Assembly (NCBI RefSeq): GCF_913058315.1 | Contig: NZ_CAJXQY010000030.1 | Location: 1-41,202 of the forward strand | DNA length: 41,202 bases | Source of the DNA: an uncultured Alteromonas sp. | Lineage (GTDB): Bacteria > Pseudomonadota > Gammaproteobacteria > Enterobacterales > Alteromonadaceae | Reading direction: 5' to 3' | Part shown: piece after piece, positions 35,659 through 41,202 of the stretch | Layout: every line of letters starts with the position of its first letter | Numbering within the stretch: position 1 is the first letter of the stretch | Notes under the pieces: generated by a model | What the model saw: the letters and a program-made list of their open reading frames with translations, nothing else | What the model was told of the DNA's origin: nothing | Databases searched by the model: none | Made by a program: the position numbers and the translations under genes

Positions 35659-36192
35659 ATGGCAGAACAAGAATTCAAACAACATATCGCACAGCACCTA
35701 AAAGCATTACGTAAAGCCCAGGGCCTGAGTCTGGACTCGGTAGCCAGGTTAACCGGGGTTTCCAAGGCTATGCTGGGACAGATTGAACGGCAGGAGTCGA
35801 GTCCGACAATTTCGACCTTGTGGAAAATTGCCAGTGGTTTAAATGCTTCCTTCTCTGCCTTCTTTGCCACCAGCTCAGACGAACGAGCCAGTGACGAAAA
35901 CTTTCCGGAAGATCCGAACATGAAGGTTAAAGCCATTTTTCCATATCGTGATGACACAAGAATGGAAGTGATGGAAGTCAGCCTGCTTAATTTTCATGAA
36001 CAACAATCCGATCCTCACGCGACCGGTGTAATTGAACATGTGCATGTGTTAAATGGTGCGCTGTTGGTGTATTTTGATAATGCCTGGCATGAGCTTCAGG
36101 CCGGACAAAGCCTGCGATTCTTCGCTGACCAGCCGCATACCTACAAAGCCCGCTCTGAATACACCGTTTTTCACAATATTATTTGCTACTGA
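35659..36192 (+). CDS. XRE-family regulator with cupin domain
   Basis: A 177-residue regulator. The N-terminal helix-turn-helix is LKALRKAQGLSLDSVARLTGVSKAMLGQIERQESSPTISTLWKIA (about 13-57). The C-terminal cupin has the typical EHVHVLNGALLVYFDNAWHELQAGQSLRFFADQPHTY strand pattern (about 130-165). Such proteins often sense amino acids, polyamines or related small molecules. It is divergent from the ACC deaminase gene, with two matching palindromes between them; controlling that gene and itself is the simplest reading. No strong ribosome site precedes the ATG. Confidence 0.9.
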   Translation: MAEQEFKQHIAQHLKALRKAQGLSLDSVARLTGVSKAMLGQIERQESSPTISTLWKIASGLNASFSAFFATSSDERASDENFPEDPNMKVKAIFPYRDDTRMEVMEVSLLNFHEQQSDPHATGVIEHVHVLNGALLVYFDNAWHELQAGQSLRFFADQPHTYKARSEYTVFHNIICY

Positions 36193-36248
36193 CGGGAGTA
36201 GCCAGCCATGTCAACTGTTACTATCTTTGATAGAGGCAGCTTTTGTAG

Positions 36249-37085
36249 CTACTTTTTCCTGTTGCGGCGCGCCTTGCGTAACTGATACTGCAGTTGCAAT
36301 TCGCCCATGACTTTTTGGTGTAACTCGTAATAGCTTTGTTCCAGGCCACCTATGCGGGTATTTAGCTCTGCCATATCGGTGTAATCGAGTTTGGTCATTA
36401 CGTCCTGACACACGTTATTAATGATGCCTATCTGACGGGGTGAAAATGCAGCTTTCCACTTGGATAAGCTCGACTTTTCAATAGGTTTTTGGGTATTCAT
36501 ATTGGAACGGTTCTGACCAAACTCCAACGGCCTTTTATAATACTCAAGCATGTCGTGTTCGAAGTCTACGTCCAGGAATTCGCAGATTCTGGTTAATGCC
36601 TGTTGATTATTCTCTATCAGATTTTCATAGGTAAACCATATACAACGATGCTGATGCGTCCGGCAAAAATCCAGTTGCGTGGTAACCTCGTCATGCCAGC
36701 GTAAAGCGCCGGTGTAAGGCGTAGTACCCAACCCCCAGGCATTATCAATATAAGAGGCTACAACAGCTCGCGGATCTCGAATTATCACGATAAATTTGCT
36801 GCCCGGATAATGCTCGGCCAATTCATCCAGGTGGGGCGTTAACATAGGGTCTTTCCAGCCCCAGAGAATACCTTCCGACTCCAACGAATTAACATCAATA
36901 GAGTACCGATCCCGCAGCCGTCCGGTTATTCTGCCGTGCAAAACTTCAGTAGTGTAAGGTTTATCAAAAACACCGTAGGTACCCATTTCATTTTGAATAA
37001 ATAAGCCTGGATGTGCCGACAACATTCTGGTTAAAAGCGTAGTACCGGAGCGCTGCGTTCCAATAATGAAAATGGGTTGCTGCAT
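36249..37085 (-). CDS. Sulfotransferase family protein
   Basis: A 278-residue PAPS-dependent sulfotransferase-like protein. The 5'-phosphosulfate loop is PIFIIGTQRSGTTLLTRML near the N-terminus. The 3'-phosphate motif is IVIIRDPRAVVASYIDNAWG (about 100-120). The region WGWKDP and the C-terminal basic tail LRKARRNRKK are also visible. It would transfer sulfate to a glycan, lipid or small acceptor; which one is unknown. I chose the ATG at 37085; a TTG five codons upstream is in frame and neither has a good ribosome site. It lies 108 nt after AtoE on the same strand and may have its own promoter. The 56-nt gap to the XRE gene shows no gene. Confidence 0.86.
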   Translation of the reverse strand: MQQPIFIIGTQRSGTTLLTRMLSAHPGLFIQNEMGTYGVFDKPYTTEVLHGRITGRLRDRYSIDVNSLESEGILWGWKDPMLTPHLDELAEHYPGSKFIVIIRDPRAVVASYIDNAWGLGTTPYTGALRWHDEVTTQLDFCRTHQHRCIWFTYENLIENNQQALTRICEFLDVDFEHDMLEYYKRPLEFGQNRSNMNTQKPIEKSSLSKWKAAFSPRQIGIINNVCQDVMTKLDYTDMAELNTRIGGLEQSYYELHQKVMGELQLQYQLRKARRNRKK

Positions 37086-37208
37086 TGATAAAAAACTCAA
37101 ATTAAGAAGTGGTTATATCTTGCTTTAAGATACAGGGGGCTGCAAGTAACATATATACTTTCATAGCAAACCTGTATAAATTTCAACCTTCCAGTAACGA
37201 AAAACTAA

Positions 37209-38519
37209 TTACAGTACCATTAACACAGCGCTAATGATGATACCTGTAATGAGAAGCTGAACAAGACAAAACCCCATTATATCTCTAGCCTTTAAGCCCG
37301 CAATTGCCAGTACCGGAAGCGCCCAGAATGGCTGGATTAGGTTTGTCCACGCATCACCCCATGCCACCGCCACGGATACCTTACTAACATCTGCACCAAG
37401 TTCGAGTGCTGCGGGCAAAACAACGGGGGCTTGCACAGCCCATTGACCGCCACCAGATGGAATAAGCATATTTACGATACCTGCACTTAGAAAACTGTAA
37501 AGCGCCAGCGTATCAGCTGTGGCGGCACTAATTAGCCATTGAGATAGTTCCCTGGCAAGACCCGACTGAACCATTATCGCCATAATCCCTGCGTAGAAAG
37601 GAAACTGTAGCACAATCCCACTGGCTCCCTGAATCGCTTGCTGCATGCTATGCAATAAACGCTCAGGCGTACCATGTAAAATAATAGCAAGGAACAGAAA
37701 TACAAAATTAATGATATTAAGGTTTAGCGTGCCACCTTTGCTGAAATGCAGACAAAGATAAGCAACCCCGGCCAGTCCCGCCAATAGGGCAAGAATGGTG
37801 TTACGTTCAAGTTTTTCTGCCGGGCTTATATACCCGGATGGAGTTGGTGGTTCAGGCTCTTTCAAATGCTTCGGGTTAACATAGACCCGTTCAGCTTCCG
37901 GCGGCATCATTGCCCTGTTTACGACTGGCATAATCACAAAAAGGATCGCCAGAAGTGTCATATTCAACGGCGAGAACAAGGTATCGCTGGTGTTGACAAC
38001 ACCAATCAAATCTTCCGCAAAATGACCAGGAGTAGCAATAGTCAGGGGAACAGACCCTGCCAGTCCACCATGCCACACAACAAAACCAGAGTAAGCACTG
38101 GCCACGAGTAAGCGATAGTCCACTTCAATTCGCCGGGCTATGGCTTTAGCAAATAATGCTCCTACAACCAATCCGAAGCCCCAATTAAGCCAGCTTGCTA
38201 ACATAGATACCAGTGTAACAAGGACAAGAGCTTTACCGGGCGAAGCCGCTAAACGAGCAATAGTATTCAATGCGTTCTTCATGATTACAGTGCTGGCCAA
38301 CATATGACCTGACACCAGAACCAATAACATTTGCATAGAGAATGTGAGCAGACTCCAAAAGCCTCCCCCCCAATACTCCAATACCTGGGTCACTGGTTGT
38401 TGTTGCATAATCACAGCAGCGCCCATAACCACAAGGGTTAACGCTAAAACAAAAACAAAGGGATCAGGAAGGTATTTTTCAACCAAATTGACAAAAGGTT
38501 TCGCGGCAGCGGCAAGCAT
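37209..38519 (-). CDS. atoE: Short-chain fatty acid transporter AtoE
   Basis: A 436-residue polytopic inner-membrane protein of the AtoE family (short-chain fatty acid uptake, e.g. acetoacetate/butyrate). Characteristic segments are VEKYLPDPFVFVLALTLVV, the SWLNWGFGLVVGALFAKAIAR helix, YSGFVVWHGGLAGSVPLTIATPGH, and the late NMLIPSGGGQWAVQAPVVLPAA and AVAWGDAWTNLIQPFWALP blocks. About twelve membrane helices are expected. AAGGAAA precedes the ATG. No thiolase or CoA-transferase partner is in the window. It stands downstream of, but 147 nt from, the PcaC-like gene on the same strand. Confidence 0.92.
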   Translation of the reverse strand: MLAAAAKPFVNLVEKYLPDPFVFVLALTLVVMGAAVIMQQQPVTQVLEYWGGGFWSLLTFSMQMLLVLVSGHMLASTVIMKNALNTIARLAASPGKALVLVTLVSMLASWLNWGFGLVVGALFAKAIARRIEVDYRLLVASAYSGFVVWHGGLAGSVPLTIATPGHFAEDLIGVVNTSDTLFSPLNMTLLAILFVIMPVVNRAMMPPEAERVYVNPKHLKEPEPPTPSGYISPAEKLERNTILALLAGLAGVAYLCLHFSKGGTLNLNIINFVFLFLAIILHGTPERLLHSMQQAIQGASGIVLQFPFYAGIMAIMVQSGLARELSQWLISAATADTLALYSFLSAGIVNMLIPSGGGQWAVQAPVVLPAALELGADVSKVSVAVAWGDAWTNLIQPFWALPVLAIAGLKARDIMGFCLVQLLITGIIISAVLMVL

Positions 38520-38666
38520 TGTTAATTTCCTTATAGCCCTGTTTCTATGTTTTCACTTGTCTATTACTGTAGCGTCAGATTAAGCAACGGACCACTGCTG
38601 TTTGCCTTTCAGGCATCTAGCACCAATAATCACTGGCTTCCAGCCCGTTCACGTGACAAATTCCAA

Positions 38667-39059
38667 CTAGTCGTTTTCGGCCTGCCAGGCCAGAATAGCT
38701 TCTTCTGCGGCGCGAAAGGCCTCAATCCCGGCTGGCATACCGCAATACACGGCAGAATGCAGCAGGACTTCCTGAATTTCCGCCACGCTACAACCGTTGC
38801 GCAAAGCGCCTCTTACGTGGCCTTTAAGCTCGGTAGAGGCTTTCAGCGCAGCCAGGGTGGCAATAGTCACCAGACTGCGGGTTTGCTTGCTAATACCGTC
38901 GCGAACCCAGGTTTCGCCCCAGGCGTTACGGATCACCATATCCTGCAGCGGCTGGCTGAATTCGGAGGCGTTATTCATGGCCCGGTTAACATGGGCATCG
39001 CCCATTACCTCACGGCGTATTTTCAGCCCCTGCTGATAGGTTTCATTGTCTTTGCTCAT
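38667..39059 (-). CDS. Carboxymuconolactone decarboxylase family protein (PcaC-like)
   Basis: A 130-residue AhpD/CMD-fold protein close to 4-carboxymuconolactone decarboxylase (PcaC), which acts in the beta-ketoadipate pathway. The family blocks are GLKIRREVMGDAHVNRAM, IRNAWGETWVRDGISKQTRSLVTIATLAALKA, ELKGHVRGALRNGCSVAEIQEVLLHSAVYCGMPAG. The length matches PcaC. A strong AGGAGG lies 5 nt before the ATG, and the ATG overlaps the MATE-gene stop as ATGA. No other pca genes adjoin, so a stand-alone gamma-CMD-like role in the DUF2239-MATE operon is possible. Confidence 0.88.
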   Translation of the reverse strand: MSKDNETYQQGLKIRREVMGDAHVNRAMNNASEFSQPLQDMVIRNAWGETWVRDGISKQTRSLVTIATLAALKASTELKGHVRGALRNGCSVAEIQEVLLHSAVYCGMPAGIEAFRAAEEAILAWQAEND

Positions 39060-40474
39060 ATTGCCTCCTGCTTGATGGGTTGTGGCTCAGGTTGATTCAC
39101 AGCATACAATAAACCAAAGCGATGGTTGCCCTGTATAGCACGTTGGTACAATATGCCTCCGGTTAGCAATAGGGCAAGAAACTCAGCCGCTGGCGCGGCA
39201 TACCAGATCCCCCATTCTCCCCACATTAACGGCAATACAAAAATTAAAGGCAGGGCAAACAGATAGGTTTTGGCAATACTTAATATGCCCGCCCGTCTGG
39301 CGTCACCGATACTCTGAAAATAAAAGCTGATCAGCATTACCGGGCCCAGTAGGAATAGCGCTAGGCTTACCACCGGTAGCAATCTGGCAATTTCACTGGT
39401 TACCGCCGGGTCGTCAACAAATAGCAGACCAATATCGGCGCGCAGCCACCATAACAACGCTTCGGTTACCACACCGTAAAGCAGGGCAACGCCCACGGCA
39501 ATACACAAGCTGCGATTAGACCGCTGATACTGTTCTGCACCAACGTTGTTGCCCACAATACTTTGCATGGCCAGGCCCAGCCCCAGTAATGGCAAATAAA
39601 TAAAGGTCATTACCCGGGTGATCACTCCGTAGGCGCTAACTGTGACTTCGTAGCTGCCGGGCTGCCATTGCTGCAAACTAAACAGAATCGCCCCCGACGT
39701 AAATGCCACCCCCACATAGGTCAGGCTCGATGGTGCGCCCAGTGACAAAAACTCGCGCCATCGGCTACGTACCATTGTTAAAGCAAAAAGAGGTAGCCCG
39801 AGACGATTTTTGTGGCTGCGACGAAAACCCCACACCGCACACAGAGCTATGATTTGGGCGGCAATGGTGCCATAGGAGGAACCCGCCACGCCCAGTTCCA
39901 GCAGCACGATAAAGACGTAATTCATAACGCCGTTACCTACGGTGGTTAACAACGAAACCAGCGCAATAAAACCAATATGTCCCTCACTACGCAGACTGTC
40001 TGAGGCGACTCCCAGCCAGAATATCAGCGGTGCTCCGAACATGATGATACTCATGTAGGTAAAACTCATTGCTGCCTGCGCCTGATTACCATTGTTACTG
40101 GCGAGCGCCAGTGCCTGACCGCTCAGACTGAATACCGTCAGCAGGATAACGCTGATAACCAACGTCAGGGTAAGTGCCTGAGCATAAGCGTTGCGCGCTT
40201 CATCATGTTTGCCTGCACCGCTAAGACGCGCCATTACACTGGCAAAACCGCTGGCAATCCAGGTCGACAATGCAATCAGCACCATAAACACTGGAAACAT
40301 TGCGGTCACCGCTGCCAACGCATCAGCTCCCACAAAGACACCGATAAAATAGGCATCCACTAGATTCAGCGAACCACTCACTACCATCATCAGAATAATC
40401 GGCAGCGCGGTTTTCAAAAACACCCGCGTTAACGGCGGGCTAACGTAGGGGTTGTGGCTAGCTTGTTCCGTCAT
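39056..40474 (-). CDS. MATE-family multidrug/metabolite efflux transporter
   Basis: A 472-residue MATE antiporter with about twelve membrane helices. The start region PPLTRVFLKTALPIILMMVVSGSLNLVDAYFIGVFVGADALAAV is typical, as are the N-half helix ATWIASGFASVMARLSGAGK and the C-half repeat PLLGLGLAMQSIVGNNVGAEQYQR. It exports cationic drugs or metabolites in exchange for Na+ or H+. I chose the ATG at 40474, with AGGA at proper distance; ATG 40483 is an in-frame alternative. It overlaps the end of the DUF2239 gene by 17 nt and the PcaC start by 4 nt, so the three are translated in a coupled operon. Confidence 0.9.
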   Translation of the reverse strand: MTEQASHNPYVSPPLTRVFLKTALPIILMMVVSGSLNLVDAYFIGVFVGADALAAVTAMFPVFMVLIALSTWIASGFASVMARLSGAGKHDEARNAYAQALTLTLVISVILLTVFSLSGQALALASNNGNQAQAAMSFTYMSIIMFGAPLIFWLGVASDSLRSEGHIGFIALVSLLTTVGNGVMNYVFIVLLELGVAGSSYGTIAAQIIALCAVWGFRRSHKNRLGLPLFALTMVRSRWREFLSLGAPSSLTYVGVAFTSGAILFSLQQWQPGSYEVTVSAYGVITRVMTFIYLPLLGLGLAMQSIVGNNVGAEQYQRSNRSLCIAVGVALLYGVVTEALLWWLRADIGLLFVDDPAVTSEIARLLPVVSLALFLLGPVMLISFYFQSIGDARRAGILSIAKTYLFALPLIFVLPLMWGEWGIWYAAPAAEFLALLLTGGILYQRAIQGNHRFGLLYAVNQPEPQPIKQEAI

Positions 40475-41033
40475 GGGAGTCATTTCCTATGCTAAGCAAG
40501 CGGTTAAATTTGTCCTGATATATTGCCTGCAGTGCCCCGGACCAATTACCTATCGCCTGCGAAAAAGCCGCTTCGTCGAGGCGATATAGTGCCCGGGAGG
40601 CCGCTTCAAAGCCGGCTTCATCCTCAAATACACGCATCATGCTGTACAGCTGATCCTGCTTAATGCGTCGTTCCTGCGCCGGTGTCATGCTACTCATGGC
40701 CGAATCAATCAGGCGGCGCAACGTCGTAGAGGCGCCCCCTCGTTGTACCGACAACCACTCCCAGTGCTCAGGGAGTAAGGTGATTTCTTTTGAGATCACG
40801 CCAAGCTTAGGACGGCCGCGTTTTTTTGCAGGCGGCACCAGTGCAGCAGGCAGGCGCTTAATTACCTCTTCGGCATCGCCGCGCCAGTCGATGTCCACAC
40901 GCTTACCATTGTCTAGTTTGTATAAATAAGATTCGGCTTCGGGGAACTGCCTTAGTGCTTCGCGAATAACCGTTTGCAACTCACCCTGAGCGATCAGCGA
41001 TTTATTATGTATCGCGATATAGGTGCTACTCAT
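40458..41033 (-). CDS. DUF2239 family protein with AT-hook-like motif
   Basis: A 191-residue DUF2239 protein. The start at 41033 gives the family N-terminus MSSTYIAIHNKSLIAQGEL; AGGAAATAAAA lies upstream. Upstream in-frame codons cross an operator-like palindrome and are not part of the protein. A basic PPAKKRGRPKLG segment resembles an AT-hook, followed by the conserved EITLLPEHWEWLSVQRGGASTTLRRLID block. The C-terminal half is helical (RALYRLDEAAFSQAIGNWSGALQAI). The function of DUF2239 is not established. The AT-hook and paired palindromes just upstream suggest a DNA-binding autoregulator of the MATE operon, which is inference. Confidence 0.82.
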   Translation of the reverse strand: MSSTYIAIHNKSLIAQGELQTVIREALRQFPEAESYLYKLDNGKRVDIDWRGDAEEVIKRLPAALVPPAKKRGRPKLGVISKEITLLPEHWEWLSVQRGGASTTLRRLIDSAMSSMTPAQERRIKQDQLYSMMRVFEDEAGFEAASRALYRLDEAAFSQAIGNWSGALQAIYQDKFNRLLSIGNDSHDGTS

Positions 41034-41053
41034 GATTTTTATTTCCTGATTAA

Positions 41054-41069
41054 TTTTACCGGGGTAAAA
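41054..41069. promoter_or_regulatory. Candidate operator 1 upstream of the DUF2239 operon
   Basis: TTTTACCGGGGTAAAA: TTTTACC and GGTAAAA arms with a 2-nt centre, 21 nt before the DUF2239 start codon. A near copy lies at 41096-41111, with centres 42 nt apart (about four helical turns), so two dimers could bind on the same face. Confidence 0.65.
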
Positions 41070-41095
41070 ATAGCAAACGCACAAATTAAAATCAA

Positions 41096-41111
41096 TATTA
41101 CCAGGGTAAAA
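41096..41111. promoter_or_regulatory. Candidate operator 2 upstream of the DUF2239 operon
   Basis: TATTACCAGGGTAAAA matches operator 1 in 14 of 16 positions. The promoter of the operon probably lies between or across the two copies. Confidence 0.6.
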
Positions 41112-41153
41112 TTAGGGTGAAATCTGGCTAAAAAATATATGAGGCGCAAAAAT

Positions 41154-41202
41154 AAAGGGGTCAGAGTCTGAGGTATCCCCACGAATAATATAGCAATATC
41201 AG
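41154..41202. other. Window-end sequence with a GGGGTCAGAGTC motif
   Basis: AAAGGGGTCAGAGTC starting at 41154, with a GGGG...CCCC pairing to 41180, recalls sequences I associate with REP-type/RAYT transposase surroundings in gammaproteobacteria. Only the edge is present, so no element can be called. Confidence 0.2.

Noticed and set aside
36206-36283. A 25-codon frame (MSTVTIFDRG...) after the XRE-cupin gene
   Set aside because: It overlaps the end of the sulfotransferase gene on the other strand and is too short to support.

Overview
The window looks like a chromosomal segment of a marine or saline gammaproteobacterium of the Alteromonadales (Alteromonas/Aestuariibacter/Lacimicrobium-like). 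This is inferred from overall protein character, moderate GC, and typical gene sets such as Cti, the CsgG-DUF4810-DUF799 trio and YafJ. I could not run a search to fix the genus. No rRNA, tRNA, CRISPR array or intact mobile element was seen. I recognise 37 apparently intact protein genes, two of them very small (46 and 57 codons), and one decayed transporter gene.

Layout. (1) 165-4107, + strand: a tightly overlapping catabolic operon of class III aminotransferase, tartrate/D-malate dehydrogenase and succinate-semialdehyde dehydrogenase, closed by a strong hairpin. (2) 4199-16914, all - strand: a metal-handling island in three transcriptional blocks. Read in the direction of transcription, they are blaI2-tolC-adaptor-RND pump (16914 to 10831), then blaI1-M56 peptidase (10680 to 9333), then a seven-gene block (9126 to 4199) of small periplasmic protein, HupE/UreJ, membrane-anchored protein, DUF4198, DUF1624, CopC and CopD. 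(3) 17122-18834, - strand: lipoprotein trio CsgG-DUF4810-DUF799. (4) 19080-23431: fatty acid cis/trans isomerase (+), a 46-codon membrane protein (-), a 57-codon Cys-rich protein (+), and a patatin phospholipase (+). (5) 23469-28878, - strand: ABC ATPase with an ABC-permease/M1-aminopeptidase fusion, then a YafJ-type amidotransferase. (6) 29276-32261, + strand: diguanylate cyclase, TPR protein, exported intradiol-dioxygenase-like lipoprotein. (7) 32270-34396: broken MFS transporter, a tetranucleotide repeat, and a LacI regulator. (8) 34463-36192: ACC deaminase-like enzyme divergent from an XRE-cupin regulator with two palindromic operators. (9) 36249-38519, - strand: sulfotransferase and AtoE. 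(10) 38667-41033, - strand: DUF2239 protein, MATE pump and PcaC-like protein, with paired palindromes upstream.

The most interesting part is the metal island. Four different exported proteins of the cop/hup block (the small periplasmic protein, HupE, DUF4198 and CopC) are each predicted to be cleaved after an AxA motif so that the mature protein starts with histidine. That is the chemistry of a copper 'histidine brace'. The same inverted-repeat motif (AAAACCGA, 7 nt, TCGGTTTT) sits upstream of this block, upstream of blaI2 and just inside tolC, suggesting one BlaI-type regulon driving all of it. The associated M56 peptidase lacks the penicillin-sensing domain of BlaR1. By hand alignment the RND pump has the divalent-cation (CzcA-like) signature and none of the three CusA copper methionines, so the island may join copper handling to divalent-metal efflux.

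Several other loci carry visible candidate operators: the LacI gene, the XRE-cupin/ACC deaminase pair, the ABC operon, and the DUF2239 operon. Functions are assigned from motifs and remembered family features, not from database searches.
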